A stretch of 7,012 nt of DNA from Comamonas sp. lk (GTDB lineage: Bacteria; Pseudomonadota; Gammaproteobacteria; Burkholderiales; Burkholderiaceae_C): contig CAMCJY010000105.1 of the NCBI GenBank assembly GCA_945875225.1, positions 1-7,012 of the forward strand. The letters are read 5' to 3'. Shown here one piece after another: positions 1 to 6,252 of this stretch (position 1 is the first letter of the stretch; the number at the start of each line of letters is the position of its first letter). Below the pieces are notes generated by a model, which saw nothing but the letters and a program-made list of their open reading frames with translations, did not search any database and was not told the origin of the DNA. The position numbers and the translations under genes are program-made.

Positions 1-4
1 GCAT

Positions 5-31
5 CTGGCGCCCTAGGACGCCTGGTTTTTT
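5..31 (+). terminator. Terminator-like hairpin with T-run at left edge
   Basis: A short GC-rich stem (GGCG at 7-10 with CGCC at 19-22, extended by C5-G24 across a T-T mismatch) is followed directly by six T residues at 26-31. This is the layout of a rho-independent terminator for rightward transcription. It would end a gene lying mostly or wholly left of the window. The stem is short and the 8-base loop is itself partly palindromic, so this is a candidate only. One plus-strand frame is open from base 1 to a TAA at 31-33 (ten codons), but I do not recognise the peptide. Confidence 0.4.
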
Positions 32-158
32 AAACGAGCCCGCGCTACGCAGAGCCTGTGCTTACAACATCGGCATGAGCCGAGTTTAGTCAAGTCGTCG
101 GGCTATGAATAGCCCAGGGCGCGCGCAGCCCCTGGCAGCCCAAGGCACAATACCCTCC
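32..158 (+). other. Leader/intergenic region upstream of lgt
   Basis: No gene is supported here. The stretch contains a small perfect inverted repeat, GGGCTA (100-105) and TAGCCC (110-115) with a TGAA loop. It also has an in-frame upstream ATG at 105 that would add 18 residues to Lgt. I reject that longer start because the added residues do not resemble Lgt N-termini and no Shine-Dalgarno sequence precedes it. A weak promoter-like pair (CTTACA 61-66, TTTAGT 85-90, 18-bp spacer) and a -10-like CACAAT at 146-151, just before the chosen start, are the only promoter hints. Both are weak. Confidence 0.4.
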
Positions 159-968
159 ATGCTGATCCATCCCGACATCAACCCGGTTGCCCTGCAACTA
201 GGCCCCGTGGCCGTGCACTGGTATGGTCTGACCTACTTGGCTGCTTTCGGCTTTTTCATGCTCTTGGGCAAGTTGCGCTTGCAGCATGCACCCTATGCGG
301 ATCATGCGGGCTGGAGTTCTCGCGACGTGGAGGACATACTCTTTCTAGGGGTTTTGGGCGTGATCCTGGGTGGGCGCTTTGGTTATTGCCTGTTTTACAA
401 CCCGGTCTACTACGCCGCCCACCCGCTGGAGATTTTGTACGCCTGGCGCGGTGGCATGAGTTTTCACGGCGGTTTATTGGGTGTGATTGTGTCTATGGCC
501 TGGTTTGCCTACGAGCGCAAGCGCTCCTTTTGGGCGGTGGCTGACTTTGTGGCGCCTTGCGTGCCTACGGGCCTGGCCTGCGGGCGGTTGGGCAACTTCA
601 TCAATGGCGAATTGTGGGGCCGTGTCGCGGACCCGGAGCTGCCGTGGGGGATGGTATTTCGCGGCGCTGGCGAGCTGCCGCGCCATCCTTCGCAGGTGTA
701 CCAACTCCTGCTCGAAGGCTTGCTTTTGTTTGTGCTCTTGTGGTTGTACGCGCGCAGCGGTCCGCGCCAGGGGCGGGTGTCAGCGGCTTTTCTGATGGGC
801 TATGGGCTACTGCGTTTTGTGGTCGAGTTTTTCCGCGAGCCCGATGCCCACATCGGCCTCTTGCAGATGGGCTTGAGCATGGGCCAGTGGCTGTGCATTC
901 CCATGGTGCTGGGCGGGGCTGCCTTGTGGTGGTGGTTTGGCACGCGGCCTGCGCCAGTGGCGCAATAG
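159..968 (+). CDS. lgt: Prolipoprotein diacylglyceryl transferase Lgt
   Basis: This is an inner-membrane enzyme that transfers diacylglycerol from phosphatidylglycerol to the lipobox cysteine of prolipoproteins, the first step of lipoprotein maturation. The 269-residue product has the usual family length and a multi-pass membrane pattern. Visible signatures are HWYG at residues 20-23, GGMSFHGG with H103, the Lgt signature GRLGNFINGELWGR (142-155) with R143, N146 and E151, and the C-terminal GYGLLRFVVEFFREPD (214-229) with Y215, R219 and E223. These match the residues known to be essential in E. coli Lgt. I start at ATG 159 because the product then begins with the family-like MLIHPDINPVALQLGPVAVH. 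There is no Shine-Dalgarno sequence before it, and the region immediately upstream carries a -10-like CACAAT, so the mRNA may be leaderless. A crotonase-like gene follows 12 bases after the stop. Confidence 0.97.
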   Translation: MLIHPDINPVALQLGPVAVHWYGLTYLAAFGFFMLLGKLRLQHAPYADHAGWSSRDVEDILFLGVLGVILGGRFGYCLFYNPVYYAAHPLEILYAWRGGMSFHGGLLGVIVSMAWFAYERKRSFWAVADFVAPCVPTGLACGRLGNFINGELWGRVADPELPWGMVFRGAGELPRHPSQVYQLLLEGLLLFVLLWLYARSGPRQGRVSAAFLMGYGLLRFVVEFFREPDAHIGLLQMGLSMGQWLCIPMVLGGAALWWWFGTRPAPVAQ

Positions 969-980
969 ATGAGGTAGCCG

Positions 981-1742
981 GTGCTGGGCAGTATTCAATG
1001 GCAGCAAAACGGCCCGCTGGCCACGGTGACTGTGTCTAACCCGGCCCGCATCAACGCCATGACGCGCGCCATGTGGTTACAACTGCGCGAAGTCTTTCTG
1101 GAGGTATCGGCCCGCCCCGATGTGCGTTGCGTGCTGGTGCAGGGCGCAGGCGCGCATTTTTGCGCGGGCGGCGATATTTCCCAATACCCGGACTTTCGCT
1201 TTGAGCCAGCCAGCCTGATGCATTTCCACGAAGTAGAGGTCTGGGGCGGCTTGCAGGCCATGCTCGATTGCCCGCAGCCCCTGTTGGCCTTGGTGCGGGG
1301 CAATTGCATGGGGGCGGGTTTGGAAATTGCCAGTTGCTGCGACCTGCGTTTGGGCGCTGCCAGCAGCGTTTATGGCGCACCCATCGCCCGCCTGGGCTTT
1401 CCGATGGCGCCTCGCGAGGCAGCGCTGGTGCAACAGGCAGTGGGCGCTGCCACCGCCAGCGCCATGCTGCTGGCCGCACAAACTTTCGATGCGGCGCACA
1501 TGTTGCAATGCGGCTTTCTCGCCTGGAACGCGCCCGATGAAGCCTTGCAAGCCCAGGCCGATGCGCTGCTGGCGCGCATGCTTGGGCTCGCCCCGCAAGC
1601 GGCCCGCTTGAATAAACAAGTGCTGCGTCAGGGCCGCGCAGCGCAGGAGCCCACGCCCGATTCGGCCTACGCCTATGCCGACAGTCCTGAGCACCGCGAG
1701 GGCGTGCAGGCGTTTTTAGAAAAGCGCCGCCCGGATTTTTGA
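981..1742 (+). CDS. Enoyl-CoA hydratase/isomerase (crotonase) family protein
   Basis: This is a soluble acyl-CoA enzyme of the crotonase superfamily, 253 residues long, which is normal for the family. The start is GTG 981, preceded by GAGG at 971-974 with good spacing, so the start is well supported. Motifs seen are HFCAGGDISQY (59-69, CoA-binding/oxyanion loop), GNCMGAGLEIASCCDLRLG (107-125) with E115, YGAPIARLGFP (131-141), and the typical C-terminal EGVQAFLEKRRPDF. E115 aligns with Glu144 of rat enoyl-CoA hydratase. The position of Glu164, exactly 20 residues on, is I135. With one of the two hydratase acids missing it may be an isomerase or another crotonase-fold enzyme rather than a true hydratase. 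The substrate cannot be read from sequence. It is probably co-transcribed with lgt (12-base gap), with no obvious functional link. Confidence 0.9.
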   Translation: MLGSIQWQQNGPLATVTVSNPARINAMTRAMWLQLREVFLEVSARPDVRCVLVQGAGAHFCAGGDISQYPDFRFEPASLMHFHEVEVWGGLQAMLDCPQPLLALVRGNCMGAGLEIASCCDLRLGAASSVYGAPIARLGFPMAPREAALVQQAVGAATASAMLLAAQTFDAAHMLQCGFLAWNAPDEALQAQADALLARMLGLAPQAARLNKQVLRQGRAAQEPTPDSAYAYADSPEHREGVQAFLEKRRPDF

Positions 1743-1773
1743 AAAATGCCTGCCATGCGCCGTTGTAAGGGCT

Positions 1774-1795
1774 GCGCCAGCTTGTATGCTGGCGC
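1774..1795. repeat. Perfect 8-bp inverted repeat (hairpin) between genes
   Basis: GCGCCAGC (1774-1781) and GCTGGCGC (1788-1795) pair perfectly around a 6-base TTGTAT loop. The loop plus its neighbouring C (CTTGTAT, 1781-1787) is repeated directly after the stem at 1796-1802. It lies 31 bases after the crotonase stop and 42 bases before the next start. It may be a transcription terminator or an mRNA-stabilising hairpin. It lacks the run of T residues needed for a confident rho-independent terminator. Confidence 0.5.
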
Positions 1796-1837
1796 CTTGT
1801 ATCGCTAGAACAATCGCTGGAAACTGAAAGCCCTTAG

Positions 1838-2908
1838 ATGCAAAGCCTTATCCTGCTTGACGACAACCCGGTCAATCTGAAGTGGCTACAAATGCTGGGA
1901 CAGCGCCTGGAGCAAGTGCAATGCATCAGCTTTACCGACCCGCTTGCGGCACTGGACTATGCGCGTACGCAGCGGGTGGATTTGGTCGTGCTCAGCTACC
2001 AGATGCCGCATATGAACGGCTTGGAGTTCATCGCCGCCTTCCGTGCTTTGGAAGGGGCGGCGTCCATCCCCTTGCTGATGACCACCGCGAACGAAGAAAA
2101 AGGCGTGCGTTATCGTGCCTGGGAGGCCGGTGCTTATGACTTTCTGCCCAAGCCGGTGGACGCGGCCGAGTTTTTGGCGCGGACGCGCAATATGCTCAGG
2201 CTGCGCCAAGCCAGTTTGCATCTGGCTGACCATGCCGCCTGGTTGACGGGGGAAGTGGAGCTAGCCACGCGCGAAATACGCGAGCGCGAGCGTGAAACCG
2301 TGATGGCGCTGGTCAAAGCGGCCGGGTACCGCGACTATGAAACCGGTGCCCATATTTCCCGCGTCGGGCATTACGCCTACCTGATTGCCCAGGGCCTGCA
2401 TCTGTCGGTCCAAGACCAGGCCTTGATGCTGGACGCCGCCGCCATGCACGACATCGGCAAAGTTGGTATTCCCGACCACATCCTGCTCAAGCCCGGGCGG
2501 CTGGACGAAGAAGAAATGCACATCATGCGCCAGCACCCCAGGCTGGGCTATGAACTGCTCAAGGGCAGCAGCTCGCGTTTGTTGCAGGCCGGTGCCACCA
2601 TCGCCTTAGGCCACCACGAAAAATTTGATGGCAGTGGCTACCCGCAAGGCCTGAGCGGCCAGGACATCCCGCTTTTTGGCCGCATCGTGGCGGTGGCCGA
2701 TGTGTTTGACGCGCTGACCTCCGAACGACCCTACAAAAAACCCTGGCCACTAGAGGATGCGGCCACTTACCTACGCGACCAGCGCGGCTTGCATTTTGAC
2801 CCGCAGTGCGTCGATGTATTTTTGGCCGCCTGGCCCCAGGTGCTGGCCATACGCCAGCGCTTTGCTGACGAGTCCCAGGCTCCACCGGTGTTTGCCCTGC
2901 CGCCCTAA
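1838..2908 (+). CDS. Receiver + HD-GYP domain protein (c-di-GMP phosphodiesterase type), receiver lacks phospho-Asp
   Basis: This is a 356-residue cytoplasmic signalling protein. The CheY-like receiver spans about residues 3-120, a helical linker about 125-158, and the HD-GYP domain about 159-345. HD-GYP domains hydrolyse cyclic di-GMP to pGpG or GMP. The expected metal and catalytic residues are present: E168, H172, H204-D205, K208, H233, H259-H260, the variant GYP motif DGSGYP (264-269), and D288. In the receiver the acidic pair D8-D9, T82/T83 and K105 are kept. The phospho-accepting position in VVLSYQMPHMNG is Ser53 (codon AGC) instead of Asp, so conventional phosphorylation is not expected. 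The domain may be constitutive, or it may respond to binding partners. The ATG start has a modest GAAAG at 1826-1830. No cognate kinase is adjacent. I infer a role in lowering c-di-GMP (biofilm or motility control), and the target process is unknown. Confidence 0.93.
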   Translation: MQSLILLDDNPVNLKWLQMLGQRLEQVQCISFTDPLAALDYARTQRVDLVVLSYQMPHMNGLEFIAAFRALEGAASIPLLMTTANEEKGVRYRAWEAGAYDFLPKPVDAAEFLARTRNMLRLRQASLHLADHAAWLTGEVELATREIRERERETVMALVKAAGYRDYETGAHISRVGHYAYLIAQGLHLSVQDQALMLDAAAMHDIGKVGIPDHILLKPGRLDEEEMHIMRQHPRLGYELLKGSSSRLLQAGATIALGHHEKFDGSGYPQGLSGQDIPLFGRIVAVADVFDALTSERPYKKPWPLEDAATYLRDQRGLHFDPQCVDVFLAAWPQVLAIRQRFADESQAPPVFALPP

Positions 2909-3048
2909 AGCGCCGCGGTCTGAACAAAAGATGGCTTAGCGCAGCACCAGCACCGGCGCGCCTGGGCCCTGTGGATGGGCTTGGCGCATAACGCGGCGCC
3001 ATGGTGTGTGGTGGGCTGAGGCCTGGCTCCGCTAGGGATAATGGGGGA
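2909..3048. other. Intergenic region between HD-GYP gene and dusA
   Basis: There is no convincing gene in these 140 bases. A 6-bp inverted repeat, TGGCGC (2982-2987) and GCGCCA (2996-3001) with an 8-base loop, could form a weak hairpin, but no T-run follows. On the minus strand, 2936-2989 encodes a 17-residue peptide ending APVLVLR, which resembles the last residues of universal stress proteins. It is far too short to call. The right end carries a -10-like GATAAT directly before dusA. Confidence 0.4.
3037..3042 (+). promoter_or_regulatory. Possible -10 element (GATAAT) placing dusA transcription at its start codon
   Basis: GATAAT at 3037-3042 differs from the sigma-70 consensus TATAAT by one base. 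It is separated from the dusA ATG by exactly six bases (GGGGGA), so transcription would begin at or next to the A of ATG, giving a leaderless message. No good -35 box is visible; the best is CTGAGG at 3016-3021 with a short 15-bp spacer. The alternative reading is AGGG at 3034-3037 as a distant Shine-Dalgarno sequence, 11 bases from the start. Confidence 0.35.
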
Positions 3049-4083
3049 ATGGAGTTCTCTACACCCACCACCACGCCGATGATGGACGCGGCATCTTGGC
3101 GCCTTTCCGTGGCACCCATGATGGACTGGACCGACCGCCATTGCCGTTATTTCCACCGCCTGCTGACGCGCCACACCCGGCTCTATACCGAGATGGTGAC
3201 CACCGGCGCGCTGCTGCATGGGGATGTGGCGCGGCATTTGCGCTTTAACCTCGAAGAGCAGCCGCTGGCGCTACAACTCGGTGGCAGCGAGCCGGCCGAC
3301 TTGGCGCGGGCCGCGCGCATGGGGGTGCAATGGGGCTATGACGAAATCAACCTCAACTGCGGCTGCCCCAGCGAGCGGGTGCAGCGCGGCGCGTTTGGTG
3401 CCTGCCTAATGAACGAGCCCGCGCTGGTGGCCGATTGCGTCAAGGCTATGGTCGATGTGGTTGATGTGCCTGTCACGGTCAAGCACCGCATCGGCATCGA
3501 CAAAAACGAGGACTATGGTTTTGTGCGCGACTTTGTCGGCACCGTGGCGCAGGCCGGTTGCAATGTGTTTATCGTGCATGCGCGCAATGCCTGGTTGCAA
3601 GGCCTGTCGCCCAAAGAGAACCGCGAAATTCCACCGCTGCGCTATGGCATGGCTTACCGCCTGAAGCAAGATTTCCCAAGCCTGCAGATCGTCGTGAACG
3701 GCGGCGTTACGAACAACCTTGCTATCGCCTCGCACCTACAACAAGTCGATGGCGTCATGCTCGGGCGCGAAGCCTATTACCGCCCTTGGTTGATGACCGA
3801 GTGGGATGCACTTTTTTATGGCGACCCGCATACGCCGCCATTGCCCGAAGTAGTGGAAGAAGCCATGGTGCGCTACATGGAGCGCGCCTTTGCGGAAGAC
3901 GGGTGCCCTTGGTATGCGATAGCCAGGCACATGTTGGGCTTGTACCACGGGCGGCGTGGCGCGCGCCTGTGGCGCCAGGTCTGGAGCGACCACCGCCTAA
4001 AACCCTTGCCCCCGCGCGAGGTGCTGGCCCGTGCGCATGCGGCCATGGCGCAGGCCGCTGTCGTGGCAGACCATGCAGCCTGA
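3049..4083 (+). CDS. dusA: tRNA-dihydrouridine(20/20a) synthase DusA
   Basis: This is an FMN- and NADPH-dependent enzyme that reduces uridine to dihydrouridine in the D-loop of tRNA (positions 20/20a for DusA). Residues 17-49 (RLSVAPMMDWTDRHCRYF onward, then YTEMVTTGALLHG) are very close to E. coli DusA as I recall it, and distinct from DusB and DusC. Other signatures are LALQLGGSEP (73-82), the active-site segment NLNCGCPSERVQRGAFGACL (101-120) with predicted catalytic C106, the FMN-contacting VKHRIG with K145, H177, NGG (207-209), and GREAYYRPW. Length is 344 residues from ATG 3049. An in-frame ATG at 3001 would add 16 non-family residues and is rejected, and a later pair of ATGs at 3079/3082 is possible but has no ribosome site. 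The 3' end overlaps the next gene by 11 bases, suggesting a shared transcript. Confidence 0.96.
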   Translation: MEFSTPTTTPMMDAASWRLSVAPMMDWTDRHCRYFHRLLTRHTRLYTEMVTTGALLHGDVARHLRFNLEEQPLALQLGGSEPADLARAARMGVQWGYDEINLNCGCPSERVQRGAFGACLMNEPALVADCVKAMVDVVDVPVTVKHRIGIDKNEDYGFVRDFVGTVAQAGCNVFIVHARNAWLQGLSPKENREIPPLRYGMAYRLKQDFPSLQIVVNGGVTNNLAIASHLQQVDGVMLGREAYYRPWLMTEWDALFYGDPHTPPLPEVVEEAMVRYMERAFAEDGCPWYAIARHMLGLYHGRRGARLWRQVWSDHRLKPLPPREVLARAHAAMAQAAVVADHAA

Positions 4084-4993
4084 GCCAAGTGCCGGCGCGC
4101 TGCGTACTGCCAAATTGCTGATCTGGGTGATTCCGCTGTTGTGGATAGTCAATTCCGTCATCGCCCGGCGCGCCACGGAGGTGATCACGCCGCATGTGCT
4201 GGCCTGGGGGCGTTGGGCCCTGGCCGGGGCGATATTGGCCTGGTTCACGCGCGGCGAGCTTTGGCAGCACCGGCAGGAATTGCGCAAACACTGGCGGCGG
4301 TATCTGCTGCTGTGTGCCTGCGGCATGTGGATTTGCGGCGCGGCGGTGTACTTTGCCGGGCAGACCACCACCGTGATGAATATCTCTCTGATCTACGCTG
4401 CCTCGCCGGTGATGATTGCCGTGGGCTCGGTGCTGTGGCTGCGCGAGGCTTTTTCCAAACGCCAGTCGCTGGGTGTGGTGCTGGCCCTGGTGGGCGTGGT
4501 GCATGTGGTGGTGCAAGGGCAATGGCTGCTGCTCACGCAAGTGGTGTTTGTGCCCGGCGACTTGTGGATCGCCGCTGCCGCCACGGCCTGGGCGGCGTAT
4601 TCCATGCTGCAAAAACACTGGGGCAGCCCTGTGAGCGCCAGCGCCCAATTGGCCGTTATCTGCGCAGCTGGCGTGGTGGTGCTGACGCCTTTTGCGGCCT
4701 GGGAATTGTTGCAAGGCGGTCCGCATTTGGGCACGCAAGCACTGGCCCTGGTGGTGATAGCTGCGCTGTTTCCCGGCGTGCTGGCCTATTGGATTTATGC
4801 TTGGACGCAATCCGTCCTCGGCCCCGGCCCGGTGGCGATGACGATGTACCTGGGCCCTTTGTACGCAGCGGTGATGGCTTGGTTATTTTTGGGCGAGGCG
4901 CTGGAGCTGCACCACCTGATCGGCGGCGTGCTGATTCTGTCTGGCGTGGGCCTGGTGGTGGCGGGGAGGCGGACTGTGGACGAGTCCGCTTAA
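4073..4993 (+). CDS. EamA/DMT-superfamily membrane transporter
   Basis: This is an inner-membrane protein of the drug/metabolite transporter superfamily, likely an exporter of a small metabolite or amino-acid-like compound. The substrate cannot be told from sequence. The 306-residue product has about ten hydrophobic segments arranged as two EamA repeats (roughly residues 13-147 and 170-297). The first repeat ends with SLIYAASPVMIAVGSVLWLREAF (105-127). The second contains MYLGPLYAAVMAWLFLGEAL (268-287), the typical EamA motif, followed by LIGGVLILSGVGLVVAG. I choose ATG 4073 (MQPEPSAG) because it puts a short cytoplasmic tail before the first membrane helix. The alternative ATG 4031 would add 14 residues of out-of-frame dusA sequence. 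The start overlaps the dusA stop by 11 bases, so translational coupling is likely. No strong Shine-Dalgarno sequence is visible. The gene ends 6 bp from a convergent gene. Confidence 0.9.
   Translation: MQPEPSAGALRTAKLLIWVIPLLWIVNSVIARRATEVITPHVLAWGRWALAGAILAWFTRGELWQHRQELRKHWRRYLLLCACGMWICGAAVYFAGQTTTVMNISLIYAASPVMIAVGSVLWLREAFSKRQSLGVVLALVGVVHVVVQGQWLLLTQVVFVPGDLWIAAAATAWAAYSMLQKHWGSPVSASAQLAVICAAGVVVLTPFAAWELLQGGPHLGTQALALVVIAALFPGVLAYWIYAWTQSVLGPGPVAMTMYLGPLYAAVMAWLFLGEALELHHLIGGVLILSGVGLVVAGRRTVDESA
4967..4991. terminator. Hairpin at the convergent gene junction, possible bidirectional terminator
   Basis: GCGGACT (4969-4975) and AGTCCGC (4983-4989) form a perfect 7-bp stem with a 7-base loop. 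The stem extends by a G-T wobble (4968/4990) and an A-T pair (4967/4991). It covers the last codons and the first base of the TAA stop of the transporter gene, and lies just beyond the stop of the convergent hydrolase gene. Only 6 bp separate the two stops, so any terminator serving both must be in this area. No T-run follows on either strand, so it may instead be a 3'-end stabilising structure. Confidence 0.4.
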
Positions 4994-4999
4994 GACGCG

Positions 5000-5599
5000 T
5001 TACACCAATTCCAAAAACTCCAACACCCCATCAACATGCAGCGCAAAGTCGCTGATCGCGTGGTCGCCTTCGGGCAGTAGGATGCGCCGAGCCTTTGGGT
5101 AGTGCGCCTGCATTTCCCGCCAGTCCAGCACTTCGTCTCGCTGCGCAATGAACGCCAGTTCCGGGCCGGGCGTGTGCGTGCCTTCGCCGGCCAGGGCTTC
5201 TAGTTCAGCGATGTAGCTTTCCTGAAAATAAAAGCGCTCTTGGGGCGCATGCCATTGGCTTTGCTCGCCAATATGCTTTGCTAGGTCGCGCGCCGGAAAT
5301 ACCGCCGGGTTGAGCAAGACGCTGCGGCAGCCGGTTTGCCGCGCCACCCAGGACGCATAAAACCCGCCCAGTGAAGAGCCGACCACGGCCAGGGTGTCTC
5401 GCGGCCAATCCGCCATCAGGCGCAGCATGTCATTGGCCGCCTGGCGCGGCGAGGGCGGTAATTGTGGGCAGCACCATTGCGCTAGCGGATGCCGCTGCGC
5501 CACGGCCTGCGCCATCAGGCGCGCTTTGGCGGACGCGGGGGAGGAGCGAAATCCGTGCAGGTAGAGCAGGTGCGTAGTGCGGCCTGCATGCGCAGCCAT
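5000..5599 (-). CDS. YqiA-like (UPF0227) alpha/beta-hydrolase, putative esterase
   Basis: This is a small cytoplasmic alpha/beta-hydrolase of the YqiA/YcfP (UPF0227) type, 199 residues, the usual size for this group. Seen in order are LLYLHGFRSSP (11-21, oxyanion-loop region), the nucleophile elbow VGSSLGGFYA with Ser76, IAQRDEVLDWR with candidate acid Asp145, and EGDHAISDF with His170. This gives a complete Ser-Asp-His triad in the expected order. E. coli YqiA has been reported to act as an esterase on acyl-CoA and nitrophenyl esters; the natural substrate here is unknown. I start at the ATG read from 5599, giving MAAHAGRTTHLLYLHGF, which matches the family N-terminus; the frame continues further upstream but only as the shadow of the next gene. 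That ATG overlaps the regulator's TGA by one base (TGATG), so it is translationally coupled to the GntR gene. AGAGG at 5610-5614 could help ribosome binding. Confidence 0.88.
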   Translation of the reverse strand: MAAHAGRTTHLLYLHGFRSSPASAKARLMAQAVAQRHPLAQWCCPQLPPSPRQAANDMLRLMADWPRDTLAVVGSSLGGFYASWVARQTGCRSVLLNPAVFPARDLAKHIGEQSQWHAPQERFYFQESYIAELEALAGEGTHTPGPELAFIAQRDEVLDWREMQAHYPKARRILLPEGDHAISDFALHVDGVLEFLELV

Positions 5600-6234
5600 C
5601 AACCCGCTGCCTCTAGGCCGTTGGCAAAGTGCTCGCGCATGCGCTGCACGCTCAGCGCCTCGTTGCGCGCCAGCAGCGCGTCCATCAGGGCCTGGTGCTC
5701 GCGCAGCGATTCGGCCACCCGGCCGCGTTTGAGCAGCGAGTTGTGGCGGTTGAGTTTCATCACTTTGCGCAAGTCCGCGCACAACTGGTCGCGCCAGCGG
5801 TTATCGGCAATTTCCAGCAGACGCATGTGAAAGCGCTCGTTGATTTCAAAAAATCGGTCGGTCGAGTCGACGGCGGCGCCGAGTTCGGTGTGCAGGGTTT
5901 GCAAGTCTTGCAATTGCGCGGGCGTGGCGCCTTGGGCCACCACGCCGGCCGCGTCTGATTCCAGCAGTGATAGCAAGTGATACACATCAGCCTGGTCTTT
6001 GGCATTGACTTCAGTTACATAAGCGCCGCGCCGCACTTTCATGGTCACCAGGCCTTCGGTGGCCAGCACCTTGATGGCCTCGCGCAAGGGGGTGCGGCTG
6101 ATGCCGTATTCCTCGGCCAGCGCCATTTCGTCGATCCAGCTACCCGGCGGTAAGGTGTTGGAAAAAATCCGTTCGCGCAGCAATTCCGCCACCTCTTGGT
6201 AGAGCGCGCGCGGGGTCAGGGCGAGGGATTGCAT
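5599..6234 (-). CDS. GntR-family transcriptional regulator, FadR/FCD subfamily
   Basis: This is a DNA-binding repressor or activator of the FadR-type GntR family, 211 residues. The N-terminal winged helix-turn-helix occupies about residues 8-75, with the recognition segment LAEEYGISRTPLREAIKVL (39-57) and the wing GLVTMKVRRGAYV (61-73). The C-terminal FCD all-helical ligand domain runs about 82-205. Candidate metal/ligand residues include NERFH (132-136, H136), H180 in REHQ and H202 in REHF. FCD domains usually sense small carboxylic acids. The gene is divergent from a methylmalonyl-CoA mutase gene, so control of that gene in response to a propionate or methylmalonate-related metabolite is a reasonable inference, not shown. 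It is co-transcribed and coupled with the downstream hydrolase. The start at 6234 has no clear Shine-Dalgarno sequence, but the N-terminus fits the family. Confidence 0.93.
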   Translation of the reverse strand: MQSLALTPRALYQEVAELLRERIFSNTLPPGSWIDEMALAEEYGISRTPLREAIKVLATEGLVTMKVRRGAYVTEVNAKDQADVYHLLSLLESDAAGVVAQGATPAQLQDLQTLHTELGAAVDSTDRFFEINERFHMRLLEIADNRWRDQLCADLRKVMKLNRHNSLLKRGRVAESLREHQALMDALLARNEALSVQRMREHFANGLEAAG

Positions 6235-6252
6235 GGCGCAAATTGTAAGCCC

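Noticed and set aside
1..33. Ten-codon open end on the plus strand ending in TAA at 31-33 as the tail of a known gene
   Set aside because: The peptide is too short and unrecognised, and the same bases form a terminator-like hairpin plus T-run, which would more likely lie after a stop codon.
105..158. Longer start for lgt at ATG 105
   Set aside because: The 18 added residues do not look like an Lgt N-terminus, the ATG lies inside a small inverted repeat, and no ribosome-binding site precedes it. ATG 159 gives a family-typical beginning.
3001..3048. Longer start for dusA at ATG 3001
   Set aside because: It adds 16 low-information residues, and the candidate -10 element would lie inside the coding region. 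ATG 3049 fits family length.
3755..4810. Long minus-strand open frame (351 codons) opposite dusA and the transporter
   Set aside because: Its translation is rich in His, Arg, Gln and Pro with no domain signal. It is the antisense shadow of two well-supported genes in GC-rich DNA.
4141..5055. 304-codon plus-strand frame overlapping the transporter gene
   Set aside because: Low-complexity Arg/Gly/Ala-rich translation without motifs. The overlapping frame encodes a clear ten-helix EamA protein.
5600..5782. N-terminal extension of the hydrolase upstream of 5599
   Set aside because: The extra 61 residues are the out-of-frame GntR coding sequence. The family N-terminus begins at MAAHAGRTTHLLYLHGF.
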